Source: JAGLGH01 sp034723595 | GTDB taxonomy: Archaea; Nanobdellota; Nanobdellia; Woesearchaeales; JAGLGH01 | Reading direction: 5' to 3' | Length of the DNA stretch: 22,380 bases | NCBI GenBank assembly: GCA_034723595.1 | Contig: JAYEPB010000009.1 | Span: 1 to 22,380 of the forward strand | Shown: one piece after another, positions 13,375 to 21,456 of the stretch | Layout of the letters: each line of letters opens with the position of its first letter | How positions within the stretch are numbered: the stretch's first letter is position 1 | The notes under the pieces: generated by a model | Told to the model about the DNA's origin: nothing | Database searches by the model: none | What the model saw: only the letters and a program-made list of their open reading frames with translations | Position numbers and translations under genes: made by a program

Positions 13375-13449
13375 GGCCCCGTAGCCTAGTCTGGATAAGG
13401 CGACAGCCTTCTAAGCTGTAAACCGTGGGTTCGAATCCCATCGGGGCCG
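13375..13449 (+). tRNA. tRNA-Arg(UCU)
   Basis: Cloverleaf: acceptor GGCCCCG/CGGGGCC, D stem GCC/GGC, anticodon stem ACAGC/GCTGT with loop CTTCTAA (anticodon TCT), T stem GTGGG/CCCAT. Discriminator G. No intron and no encoded CCA. The last 15 bases plus two T are repeated 152 bp downstream. Confidence 0.95.
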
Positions 13450-13451
13450 TT
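13435..13451 (+). repeat. 17-bp direct repeat, copy 1 (3' end of tRNA-Arg)
   Basis: ATCCCATCGGGGCCGTT covers the 3' side of the T arm and acceptor of tRNA-Arg and two flanking T. The same 17 bases recur at 13587-13603. Direct repeats of a tRNA 3' end are the usual mark of attachment sites. Confidence 0.9.
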
Positions 13452-13480
13452 ATTTTTATCATTCTGTTAAGTGGGCTTGG

Positions 13481-13493
13481 CTGGCGAAGCCAG
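13481..13493. repeat. small GC-rich hairpin downstream of tRNA-Arg
   Basis: CTGGC (13481-13485), loop GAA, GCCAG (13489-13493). It lies between tRNA-Arg and the larger folded element and may end the tRNA transcript or belong to the element. Confidence 0.5.
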
Positions 13494-13496
13494 ACA

Positions 13497-13586
13497 ACTC
13501 ACAAAGGTGCTAGCTGACTTGATAAAAATCATTAGATTTTTAGCATGCCAGAAATGTTCCATTTCTGAGCATTTCAGCTAGTGAGT
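13497..13586 (+). ncRNA. candidate structured RNA with a multi-branched fold
   Basis: Four perfect stems nest in 90 nt: ACTCAC/GTGAGT (13497-13502 with 13581-13586), TAGCTGA/TCAGCTA (13511-13517 with 13574-13580), and inside them two hairpins, TAAAAATC/GATTTTTA (13523-13530 with 13535-13542) and CAGAAATG/CATTTCTG (13549-13556 with 13560-13567). Together they form a closed multi-branch structure. The strand is not certain because all stems are Watson-Crick; plus is assumed as it would be co-transcribed with tRNA-Arg. It could instead be a folded mobile-element remnant. Confidence 0.5.
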
Positions 13587-13603
13587 ATCCCATCGGGGCC
13601 GTT
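13587..13603 (+). repeat. 17-bp direct repeat, copy 2 of the tRNA-Arg 3' end
   Basis: Identical to 13435-13451. Upstream bases do not match the rest of the tRNA, so only the 3' end was copied. It directly abuts the 3' side of the folded element. Confidence 0.9.
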
Positions 13604-13761
13604 TATTCAAAATTTTCTGCCAAAACTTTATAAACATTTTTAAACAAGCAATTATTTGGTTTTACTGAGGGGTATAAATCATAGAATATGAGATAAGGAT
13701 TTGCGAATATGATAAGTGGGACTACCAATTTCCTATCACATCTCCTGAAGAGATTGCAGGA

Positions 13762-14277
13762 TTGGAAAAGATAGCAATAGCTAACCAAAAGAAAATAGAA
13801 ACAATAGACGATTGGGTTGATGTAAATATTCCAAAAGAAATAAAAGAAGGTTATCTTAGCTGGTATTCAACTGATGATTTTATCCTTAATATGAAACCCA
13901 CAAATGCCCTTTCTTATGATGAAAAAGCTTATGTTGGCAGATTCTCTTTTAATCCTAAAACAAAGGAATTCCTGCCAGCCAGGATATCAACATCCCATGC
14001 AAGCACAATACACAAATTTGGCAAATCACTATATAACAAATACATCAGGGGCATATATATAAGAGATAAGCAGACAATATTAATCAGACCATATTATGAC
14101 CCGCTTGATAAGAATGGAGTATTTGACCCAAAGAAACATTATAATCCAGAATTGGATCATAAGAAAACATGGGAAACTATCCCTATGCTTCTGAGGAATG
14201 GATTCAAACAGCATCATAAAATCATAATAAATGTAAACAATGACTTAGCCAGAGAATATTTTGGGCTGTTCGCATAA
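13762..14277 (+). CDS. hypothetical protein, start uncertain
   Basis: From TTG at 13762 the frame encodes 171 residues with no recognised domain. Aromatic and charged residues dominate (YLSWYSTDDFILNMKPTNAL, RGIYIRDKQTILIRPYYDPL, DHKKTWETIPMLL). It is probably a soluble mixed alpha/beta protein. The same frame stays open upstream to 13678 and reads IIEYEIRICEYDKWDYQFPI there, which looks like genuine coding sequence, but no ATG, GTG or TTG in that extension is in frame. A TATA box (TATAAA, 13673-13678) lies at the edge of that extension. Either an unusual ATT/ATC/ATA start is used near 13699, or a start codon was lost by mutation. It converges with the ClpX-like gene. Confidence 0.6.
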   Translation: MEKIAIANQKKIETIDDWVDVNIPKEIKEGYLSWYSTDDFILNMKPTNALSYDEKAYVGRFSFNPKTKEFLPARISTSHASTIHKFGKSLYNKYIRGIYIRDKQTILIRPYYDPLDKNGVFDPKKHYNPELDHKKTWETIPMLLRNGFKQHHKIIINVNNDLAREYFGLFA

Positions 14278-14305
14278 AAAAAATAAGATGCATAAAAAAT
14301 AAAAA

Positions 14306-15877
14306 TTACTCTTTGTACTCCTGCATGATAAGTTGGCCAATGTAATCATTGAGATTTTCCACTGCTTTTTCTGTAATAGTAATTACTTTCTCTGGATTCT
14401 TATTCGCGATAAGATTAAAAGCGTCTTCTATATCACTAAATTTACCAGCACAAAATTCATAAACATGGACATTAGCCTTCTGTGCTCCATCCCAAATCAG
14501 TTTTCTGGCAGCAGTATCAAAATTAAGACTGATGCCATACTCGGATTTTATCTTATCCTCATATGCCTTAAAGCTAGCATCTGAAACAGCTTGATAAATG
14601 ATATCATTTGGATCAATAATCCTATCTACCATGTCTTTTGTTACATGCAAAGAAGTTATGCCACTGTCTGGCAGTTTTGCCTCGTAAAACAGCAAAGCAT
14701 TATCAATTACAGTAACAAGACCTCTTGCTCCAGTTCCATGGCTTGTTGCTTCCTTGCTAAAATACTGAAATGAATCGTCGCTGAATTCAAGGTTGATACC
14801 ATAAGATGCAAAATCTGTTTTTTTCTTTCTGATAATAGAGCAAGTTGGATTTTTCAGGATTGTGACTAAATCATCTTCATTTAATCTTTCAAGCACTGAG
14901 ATTATAGGGATTCTGCTGATGAATTCTGATTCAAATCCATATTCCCTCAAGTCAGCAGGAGTTACATCAGCAAGGTAATCAACAACATCATCTTTGGAAT
15001 GGACCTCTCCTCCAAAACCCATTGAGCATTTATTTAGAGTCCTTTTCTTGATAATATCATCAAGCCCATTAAAAGCACCGCTAAAGACAAAAAGGATATT
15101 CTTTGTATTAATCTTTCTTTCTTTAATTACCCCTGTCTTCTGGTATTCATGTGCCATAGATATCTGGGATGGGACATCCATCTTAGAGTTCAGATCAATC
15201 TCAGTTTCTTCAATTATCTTAAGCAGACCGCGCTGTACACCAGTTCCTGAAACATCCCTTGTGTTGGAACCTCTGCCTGCAGATGCAATCTTATCAACCT
15301 CATCAATATAAATAATGCCATACTGGGCTTTTTCAATGTCATTATTTGCTTCTTTAACCAAGTTCCTGACTAAATCCTCAACATCTCCTCCGACATATCC
15401 TGTTTCTGAAAATTTAGTAGCATCTGCTTTAATAAAAGGAACATCCAGCTTATTGGCTATATGCTTGATAATAAAAGTCTTGCCAACACCTGTGGGTCCA
15501 AGTAGCAGGATGTTTGGCTTGATATTATCAACATCAGCCATTGGGTCTTCACCCTTTTCCTGCCTATACCTGATAGAATTATAATGGGTACAGACCTTTG
15601 TGGCAATCATGAGTTTTGCCGAGTCCTGCTTAACAACTCTTTTATCAAGATATTGCTTTAATTCCATTGGCTTCATGGAAAAATCTATGCCTTTTTTCCT
15701 GCCCCTATTGGGCATATTGTAAGTGCGTGTGCCATCTCTGCTTGTTTCAGCAGTACTGCCTTTCTTATTCTGCAAATCTTGGATAGTTTCTGCCAGATTA
15801 TGTAAAACCTTTTCTTTTGGATTCTCCATAGCAGCAATGTTTTCTGATATTAAATTAAAATCTTCCTTATCTGTCAT
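14306..15877 (-). CDS. clpX: ClpX-type AAA+ unfoldase without the zinc-binding domain
   Basis: The 523-residue protein matches ClpX across the AAA+ module (about 68-425): LDKRVVKQDSAK at the start, Walker A GPTGVGKT (127-134), pore loop GYVG (160-163), Walker B IIYIDE (188-193), RDVSG pore-2 loop (207-211), SGAFNGLDDII (266-276), a ClpP-docking-like MGFG (286-289; IGF in bacteria), arginine-finger region EFISRIP (318-324) and sensor II GARG (383-386). The bacterial N-terminal C4 zinc domain is replaced by an unrelated leader of about 65 residues, and about 100 residues extend the C-terminus. The start has a strong ribosome binding site (AGGTGATTT). It probably unfolds proteins using ATP; a partner peptidase is not in view. 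ClpX is rare in archaea, so transfer from bacteria is likely. Confidence 0.88.
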   Translation of the reverse strand: MTDKEDFNLISENIAAMENPKEKVLHNLAETIQDLQNKKGSTAETSRDGTRTYNMPNRGRKKGIDFSMKPMELKQYLDKRVVKQDSAKLMIATKVCTHYNSIRYRQEKGEDPMADVDNIKPNILLLGPTGVGKTFIIKHIANKLDVPFIKADATKFSETGYVGGDVEDLVRNLVKEANNDIEKAQYGIIYIDEVDKIASAGRGSNTRDVSGTGVQRGLLKIIEETEIDLNSKMDVPSQISMAHEYQKTGVIKERKINTKNILFVFSGAFNGLDDIIKKRTLNKCSMGFGGEVHSKDDVVDYLADVTPADLREYGFESEFISRIPIISVLERLNEDDLVTILKNPTCSIIRKKKTDFASYGINLEFSDDSFQYFSKEATSHGTGARGLVTVIDNALLFYEAKLPDSGITSLHVTKDMVDRIIDPNDIIYQAVSDASFKAYEDKIKSEYGISLNFDTAARKLIWDGAQKANVHVYEFCAGKFSDIEDAFNLIANKNPEKVITITEKAVENLNDYIGQLIMQEYKE

Positions 15878-15955
15878 TTTTAAATCACCTGATGCATCTT
15901 ATGGAGAATTAGCAGCGTATTTAAATGGTTGGGAGTGATGTAACTTAAAAGTAGC

Positions 15956-15973
15956 ATCCTCTCAGGAGAGGAT
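15956..15973 (-). terminator. hairpin after top6A, possible terminator
   Basis: ATCCTCT (15956-15962) and AGAGGAT (15967-15973) form a 7-bp stem with a 4-nt loop, 62 nt after the top6A stop and upstream of the ClpX-like gene. On minus, a TTTT run follows shortly after. Confidence 0.4.
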
Positions 15974-16034
15974 TGGAATTTAAAAATACAAAAAGAATTA
16001 TGTCCATCAAAAATTTCTTTCATAAATTTTTAAT

Positions 16035-17120
16035 CTATGGAAGCCAGGTTTTGTGATCCTTCATCTTTTTAGGAAGATAATCGCTGATTACGAAATTAAG
16101 ACCGTGCGTAGCAAGAGCCTGCTGTTCTGCCCTTACTTTCATCTTATAAAGCTGCTTGAGGGCTTTTTGCCATGGCTTGTGGGCATGCACAAAAGGGTCG
16201 TTCTTAATCAGATCCTTTATCTTCTTGAAGTCCACTTCTTTTAATGGGTGGGAGGGCAGCTTGTAATCTACTATGTCCTGAGGAGTTATCCCTATGAACT
16301 TTGCCTGCGGCACGCAGAAATATTCATTGATGTGAGCTGCATTTCCTGAGCCAACCTTAAGTGTCCTGTAGATTGATCCAAACCCATAAGGATCACCATC
16401 TGTAAATACAAAAACAGGAAGTTTCTTGTCGTCGCTCAATCGCCTGATGAATCGTCTGCATGCTCTTGTCGGAACGCCGCCTAGAGAAATAAGTATGCAA
16501 TTTGCTTTTTTCCAATATTTATGCTTCACAAGCCTCTGGAACATACCTGCTGTCTCTATCGCAAGAATGAATTTGGCATCAGTCTCAAAATTAAGATGCT
16601 CAACAGAGATTGGAATTGAATAAGCTCCAGTACCCATCTTAGTGCAGTCAATCTTAATCTCTTTGCCAGTATCAGGATCCTTATCTACAACAATCAATTT
16701 TCCAGCAATGTCTCCACCTTTCTCTTCGGGAATAAACCCTAACTGCTCCCTGTTCACCATGAGTGTCGCTTCTATGTCATCCATCACTCCATCTGATTCT
16801 GGCTGCTCTTTGAATCTTGCAGGACCCCAGTTCTTTGATACATAATATGCTTCCCTCTTGGTTGCCATATCATCAGTCTTAACAAGATTTTTTGACAGGT
16901 CAAGCATCTTCAGTGTCTGGGCAAATGATTTTACAGATGCTGCTGTAAGTGTCCTTTTCTTCATCTTGCCTATAAGCTCAAAATAACCTTTTTTTTCGTC
17001 ATATTTTACATTTGATAATGATCTCAGCGGAGCTTCAAGCTCTGGCTGGTCATTTTTCAATATGCTGGTGTGAATCTTCTGCGCGATGTCTAATATCCTT
17101 TTGAGAATGTCAACTGCCAT
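16035..17120 (-). CDS. top6A: DNA topoisomerase VI subunit A
   Basis: This 361-residue Spo11 homologue cuts DNA in the A2B2 type IIB enzyme. The winged-helix CAP domain carries the catalytic tyrosine in KREAYYVSKNW (Y93 is the expected nucleophile). The Toprim domain has E189 (LAIETAG) and the D241-G-D243 pair (VFTDGDPYG) that bind Mg2+. The length is normal. The ATG overlaps the top6B stop (TAATG), and its ribosome binding site GGAGGTGAT lies inside the end of top6B, so the two subunits are translationally coupled. Confidence 0.95.
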   Translation of the reverse strand: MAVDILKRILDIAQKIHTSILKNDQPELEAPLRSLSNVKYDEKKGYFELIGKMKKRTLTAASVKSFAQTLKMLDLSKNLVKTDDMATKREAYYVSKNWGPARFKEQPESDGVMDDIEATLMVNREQLGFIPEEKGGDIAGKLIVVDKDPDTGKEIKIDCTKMGTGAYSIPISVEHLNFETDAKFILAIETAGMFQRLVKHKYWKKANCILISLGGVPTRACRRFIRRLSDDKKLPVFVFTDGDPYGFGSIYRTLKVGSGNAAHINEYFCVPQAKFIGITPQDIVDYKLPSHPLKEVDFKKIKDLIKNDPFVHAHKPWQKALKQLYKMKVRAEQQALATHGLNFVISDYLPKKMKDHKTWLP

Positions 17121-20100
17121 TATTTATCACCTCCAGTTGTCTCTTCTTTATGCTCTTGTTTCTTATCCTCTGGATTGTTTTCATCTGCCTTTTCTCCGGA
17201 CTTGTCTGACTTGTCTTCGTCTGACTTGTCTTCGTCTGACTTGTCTTCGTCTGACTTGTCTTCGTCTGACTTGTCTTCGTCTGACTTATCTTCTGATCTT
17301 ATTGAATTGTTTTCATCTTTCTTCTCTTCTGATCTGCCTGACTTGTTTTCATCTGCCTTTTCTCCTGACTTGCCTGACTTGTTTTCATCTTCATCTTTTT
17401 CTTCTTCTCTTGACTGATCTTCCTTGCCTATTGCGGCAAATTCTTTATCATAATCAACATTTTTTGTTGGATCAAATTTCATATCCTCTAATTCTCCTCT
17501 TGTAGCCTCAAGAATAATTGCGAGATTACCTTCAATCTTCTGCTTATCTTCATCCTTGAGAGTAAGAATGTCCTTAAGCGTGTCTGCAATCATAGGCATA
17601 AAAGTAGTTATATGGCTTCTTTTCTTTGACTCAGCAAGTATCTTTTTTTTCTTGTGGACATAACTTGCAAGCTTTCTTCCTACTTCCTGAATTGCCAGCT
17701 TGACCTCTTTGATTATTTCTGGATAATGGGCAATAGCTTCCTTGCTCTCTGATGTGAATGGAACCCAGACAGATGCTATATGAATAACTACTGTTAGAGG
17801 GCCTACAGGGAGAGAATTTTTGCTCTGGCTCAGACCATAATTCCGCCATGCTGTTGAAGTAAGAGCTTTTGTGACTGCGCATGCTCCTTGCTGGAAAAGC
17901 AAAGGCACTCTGTTAGCAAGCCTCAATACTTTTATAGCCTTGTCTGCTGGCTGATCACCGCCATAAGCGATTCCTGCCTCAATCACAAATGGATTTCCAC
18001 GATATACTGCTGGAGGTCTTGTGATTGTTGCATAAAATTCTGCATTAATTTCTTTTCGCATGCCCTTTTCAAGAGCTTCAGCTTTGATGGGACTTATGCA
18101 GTCCATAGGAGGAGCTATAAGTTTTGTTTCTTTTATGCCTCTCATCAAATTTTCAGACATCTCTCTGCTCATGCTTTTTGGCTTTGTGTTTGGAAGCAGC
18201 GCAGCATTTTCGCAAATCAGTTTTGCTGTGCCCGCACCGACTCTTGTAAATTCCTGCGTAAGGAATGCCTGCAATGTTTTTGAGATGGTATTTTGCAGCA
18301 TCCTCATCATCATTCCCAGCTCTACACCATAAGGATGCGGCTTAATCTCTTTTGGTTCTTTTGGAGTCTTATCTACAACCCTTGGAAAGATTATCTGTTC
18401 TGCTTTAGGATTAGTATATATTATTGTAGCATGAGGGTTGGCTATGGCAGTCTCTTTCAGGTATTCATCAATAGACTGGCTTCCGCCAAGATAGCTTGCT
18501 TCTATATCCATTTCTATTCTTGTGCCATGGTCTTTGTCCCAATCAATCTCTGCTATATTCTTTGTCTGAGGCTTGTTTTTTGCAGTATCAATGCCCAGCT
18601 CCATGTAATACGCCTGATGACCTGTAGAGATTTTTGATTTTATTTTTGCCAACCTGCCAGTTGTCAATTGTGAATATAATACTGAAGCAGAAATCCCAAT
18701 GCCTTGTTGCCCTCTGCTGTTATGACAGGCTATGCCTCCAAATCCACCTACAAAATTCTCACCACCTGGTACTGAGATATCATATACAAATTCATTGCCT
18801 TCATTAATTACTTCAATGTCCTTTATTGGAAGAAATATGAAGTCAGAATCAAGAAGCACTTTTAATTTTTGCAGCTGATCGCATAATTGCTTTGTTTTTT
18901 GTGTGACTTGATAGACAGTATTTGAAGTCTCAATCAAATAATCATTATCAAGCATAAATCTCAATTTATAGCCAATTTTATCTATATTAAATAATGCCTG
19001 AATATCATTCCTGCTATATGCCTGTTCAGAAGACAGATTACTTAATTTTTCTAAATAGTTCAAGACTTCCTGAGACTGGCTGTTCCCAAGAATTTTAGTA
19101 AGTAACCTTATATTCAAGTCATATGCTCTTCTTTTCGTGCTAATCTTGGTACTAAAGTGATTAGACCTGTTTATGCTATCACCATAGACACTAATACCAT
19201 AACAAATACTTGGATTTTTGCCGAAACCATGGATTATTCTTTTACTGCATCCTGCAATTACTCCCTGCATTAGCCAACAGTACATCACCTGGTTAGCTAA
19301 TTTTTTAGAGACTGTAGATAATATAAGATAATTACGGTCTTTAGCGCAATGCCCATCTCCAAGATAAAGATAATCCATACATTCCTGCCTTAGCTCTTCA
19401 GAAGAATTAAATATAAAATCAGGAAGCACATTGTTCTTTGCTCCATGTCCACACCACTTTCTGAAAAGATAACTTAATATTCCTCCAAACAGTTTGACTC
19501 TTACGCAATTTTTCTCAGGTCTCTCTTCTACTGTATAATTTGCCCCAAGAGTGAATCCTACATCACAAACTAATTTTACGAAATCCCTTTCATATTTAGA
19601 AAATGTAAATCCAATCTGCCTACAGTTATCTGTGTGACCTTCTGCCACAAACAATCCTAATAGCCTCATAAAATCTCTTGTCAAAGGCCAGATCACAGGA
19701 GTATTGTATTCTCTGCCATGATAGTATGTTTTAATTACTCCTTCGCTGATATTTTTGTTTAAGAACTTAACAAACCAGACTGGCAAAAAACCTTTATTGA
19801 TATACTGCCTGCGCATATCATCCACTATATCAATAGTTTTGCCTTTGCTAACAAACCTATAATACTTCCTGGATTTATCTTTGGGTTTCTTATAATGAAC
19901 AATCTCTGCTTCAGAAAATATTTTTGAGACTGTTTGTTTGTCAGTATATAAATACCAGTAATGCTTTTTTGCATAACTTTCATCCATATAATCTAATATG
20001 TTAATCTCATTTTTATTCTCATCAATTTTTAAGGATTTAGGAGCAAGAACAATATCTCCAGCTTTCAGATGCCTTGCCTGAACCTCTTCAACCTTTAATG

Positions 20101-20770
20101 TATCCTTATTTACTGTGAATACGCTGTGGCAGCCTGTAACCCTTATAGACTTACCATACATCGTCATTATCTTATAAATCTCGTTTCTTCTCCTATGTTT
20201 AATGAGGTGACTGACTGGCTTAAATGAATAATTATATTGTGTCCAGTCAAAACAAGGAACCTCTAAGTTCATACGGGTACATTCAAGTTCATCTTCACAT
20301 TTCATATAGTTATCAATGAATTCACCTATATTGACAATTTTGATCTTACCATCCTGTTTTAGGATAATTGGTTCGTTTTTAGTCAGCGATTGCTTCATAG
20401 AATGAAATTTACTTCCGTACAACAATTTTGCAAATATCTTAGGAATCTGATCCTTGACAATGCCAGGACCATTATCTTCCACAATAACTCTAAACCTATC
20501 ATTACCCATGTCTATTACTTCAACGATCAGTTCAGGCAATACACCTGCTTCTTCACATGCATCAAGGGCATTATCAACAGCCTCTTTTATTGTTGTCATG
20601 AGAGACTTACGCTTATTATCAAATCCAAGAAGGTGCCTATTTTTCTCAAAGAATTCGCTTACGCTAATCTCTCTTTGTTTCTTGGCAAGTTCATGGGCTT
20701 TAGTTTTCTGTTTAGGATTATCCTGTGTTTGATACTCAGACTCGCTAGTCAACGTAGTTTGTTCAGTCAT
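17120..20770 (-). CDS. top6B: DNA topoisomerase VI subunit B with intein and acidic repeat tail
   Basis: The 1216-residue precursor holds the ATPase subunit (659 residues after splicing). The GHKL domain shows EAVDNALDACEE (about 63-74; N67 binds Mg2+) and DNGPGI (99-104). A 557-residue intein (residues 128-684) interrupts the ATP-lid motif KLLYGSKFHSMKQ/SRGQQGIG. After it come ASVLYSQLTTGR, the H2TH region and the transducer domain with the switch lysine in SQSKNSLPVGPLTVVIHIAS (K984). Residues from about 1117 to the end form a Glu/Asp/Lys/Ser tail including five DEDKS units. The usual archaeal length is about 530-550, so the mature protein is about 110 longer, mostly tail. A GAGGTGATT ribosome binding site precedes the ATG. 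It follows the KH protein by 30 nt and precedes top6A. Confidence 0.95.
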   Translation of the reverse strand: MTEQTTLTSESEYQTQDNPKQKTKAHELAKKQREISVSEFFEKNRHLLGFDNKRKSLMTTIKEAVDNALDACEEAGVLPELIVEVIDMGNDRFRVIVEDNGPGIVKDQIPKIFAKLLYGSKFHSMKQSLTKNEPIILKQDGKIKIVNIGEFIDNYMKCEDELECTRMNLEVPCFDWTQYNYSFKPVSHLIKHRRRNEIYKIMTMYGKSIRVTGCHSVFTVNKDTLKVEEVQARHLKAGDIVLAPKSLKIDENKNEINILDYMDESYAKKHYWYLYTDKQTVSKIFSEAEIVHYKKPKDKSRKYYRFVSKGKTIDIVDDMRRQYINKGFLPVWFVKFLNKNISEGVIKTYYHGREYNTPVIWPLTRDFMRLLGLFVAEGHTDNCRQIGFTFSKYERDFVKLVCDVGFTLGANYTVEERPEKNCVRVKLFGGILSYLFRKWCGHGAKNNVLPDFIFNSSEELRQECMDYLYLGDGHCAKDRNYLILSTVSKKLANQVMYCWLMQGVIAGCSKRIIHGFGKNPSICYGISVYGDSINRSNHFSTKISTKRRAYDLNIRLLTKILGNSQSQEVLNYLEKLSNLSSEQAYSRNDIQALFNIDKIGYKLRFMLDNDYLIETSNTVYQVTQKTKQLCDQLQKLKVLLDSDFIFLPIKDIEVINEGNEFVYDISVPGGENFVGGFGGIACHNSRGQQGIGISASVLYSQLTTGRLAKIKSKISTGHQAYYMELGIDTAKNKPQTKNIAEIDWDKDHGTRIEMDIEASYLGGSQSIDEYLKETAIANPHATIIYTNPKAEQIIFPRVVDKTPKEPKEIKPHPYGVELGMMMRMLQNTISKTLQAFLTQEFTRVGAGTAKLICENAALLPNTKPKSMSREMSENLMRGIKETKLIAPPMDCISPIKAEALEKGMRKEINAEFYATITRPPAVYRGNPFVIEAGIAYGGDQPADKAIKVLRLANRVPLLFQQGACAVTKALTSTAWRNYGLSQSKNSLPVGPLTVVIHIASVWVPFTSESKEAIAHYPEIIKEVKLAIQEVGRKLASYVHKKKKILAESKKRSHITTFMPMIADTLKDILTLKDEDKQKIEGNLAIILEATRGELEDMKFDPTKNVDYDKEFAAIGKEDQSREEEKDEDENKSGKSGEKADENKSGRSEEKKDENNSIRSEDKSDEDKSDEDKSDEDKSDEDKSDEDKSDKSGEKADENNPEDKKQEHKEETTGGDK
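17201..17290 (-). repeat. 15-bp tandem repeats in the top6B tail
   Basis: About six 15-bp units (CTTCGTCTGACTTGT on plus) encode repeated DKSDE. Units are almost identical, so copy number is probably variable. A second short repeat, SGEKADEN, occurs on both sides of the block. Confidence 0.9.
18719..20389 (-). mobile_element. intein with LAGLIDADG homing endonuclease in Top6B
   Basis: The 557-residue insert begins at S128 (SLTKNEPIIL, block A nucleophile Ser) and ends at ACHN with the C-extein Ser (N684/S685). Block B is RVTGCHSVFTV (about 210-220). Block F/G is NEFVYDISVPGGENFVGGFG followed by GIACHN. Two endonuclease motifs are present: LLGLFVAEGH (370-379) and MDYLYLGDGH (465-474), each keeping an acidic residue. 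All splicing blocks look intact, so it is expected to splice and possibly still to home. It sits between Q127 and S685 in the conserved QSRGQQG. Confidence 0.95.
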
Positions 20771-20800
20771 CTGTTAATCACCTCTTTAGAAAGTAATCAT

Positions 20801-21385
20801 TTATGAATCATCTTCTGTATCTTCTGAAGCAATTTCGCCGGGATATAATTCCATGCTATCCATCTGGCGTTTCTGGCGTTCTAACCACTTATAAACTCTT
20901 GAGTGCGGGCTGCCTTTCAGGAGTGAGTCAACTGCTCTTCTTGCAACAGCAAGTTTTTCGCTTTCACCAAGGATTGCAATAGTTTTGCCATATACAGAAA
21001 TATGACAATCTGTTATTGTCTCTATCACTCTGCGGGCTTTGCCTTCTTTTCCTATAACTCGACCCTTAAGCCTTAATGCATCATTGCTTGTCTTAGCATA
21101 GTCATGGAGAGATAATATTTCTAATCCGCAATCAACTTTCAACAAGAGCATTGCAGTCTCTGGATTGAATCCTCTTGCAATAGCATGAATAATCTCCCTT
21201 GCTGTAAGAAGGCTTAATGCATCAGACCCAGATACTGTAACTTCACCTTCTTTTGAATCTACATCTACCTTGACCTTTGTTGCCTCTTCAAGCCTTTTCT
21301 TTATATCCCCTTCCTTGCCTATAAGCACAGCAATCCGTTCTTTAGGTATCTTCAGCTGGTACTCATATATTTCTTCTTCTGCCAT
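20801..21385 (-). CDS. KH-domain protein, archaeal Pno1/Dim2 homologue
   Basis: The 194-residue protein has two KH domains. KH1 (about 10-72) holds IGKEG at 22-26 and KH2 (about 105-160) holds IGKEG at 111-115, followed by SPHSRVYKWLERQKR typical of Pno1/Dim2. In eukaryotes Dim2 acts in 18S rRNA 3'-end maturation; the archaeal relative binds pre-16S rRNA and partners with Nob1 and Rio kinases. The C-terminal tail is acidic (SEDTEDDS). It is followed 30 nt later by top6B, the arrangement seen in many archaea. No ribosome binding site is clear before the ATG. Confidence 0.9.
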   Translation of the reverse strand: MAEEEIYEYQLKIPKERIAVLIGKEGDIKKRLEEATKVKVDVDSKEGEVTVSGSDALSLLTAREIIHAIARGFNPETAMLLLKVDCGLEILSLHDYAKTSNDALRLKGRVIGKEGKARRVIETITDCHISVYGKTIAILGESEKLAVARRAVDSLLKGSPHSRVYKWLERQKRQMDSMELYPGEIASEDTEDDS

Positions 21386-21456
21386 GATTCTAATAATTAC
21401 TTTTTATTCTGACTTGAATGAATAGATTGAGGTTTAAAAGTTTTTGGGTTTGGGAT

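Noticed and set aside
13452..13603. A second tRNA gene downstream of tRNA-Arg
   Set aside because: Only the last 15 bases of the tRNA are present; there is no 5' acceptor strand, D arm or anticodon arm.
17086..17505. Plus-strand open frames over the top6B tail
   Set aside because: Shadow of the 15-bp repeat; product is low-complexity Leu/Ser without any domain.
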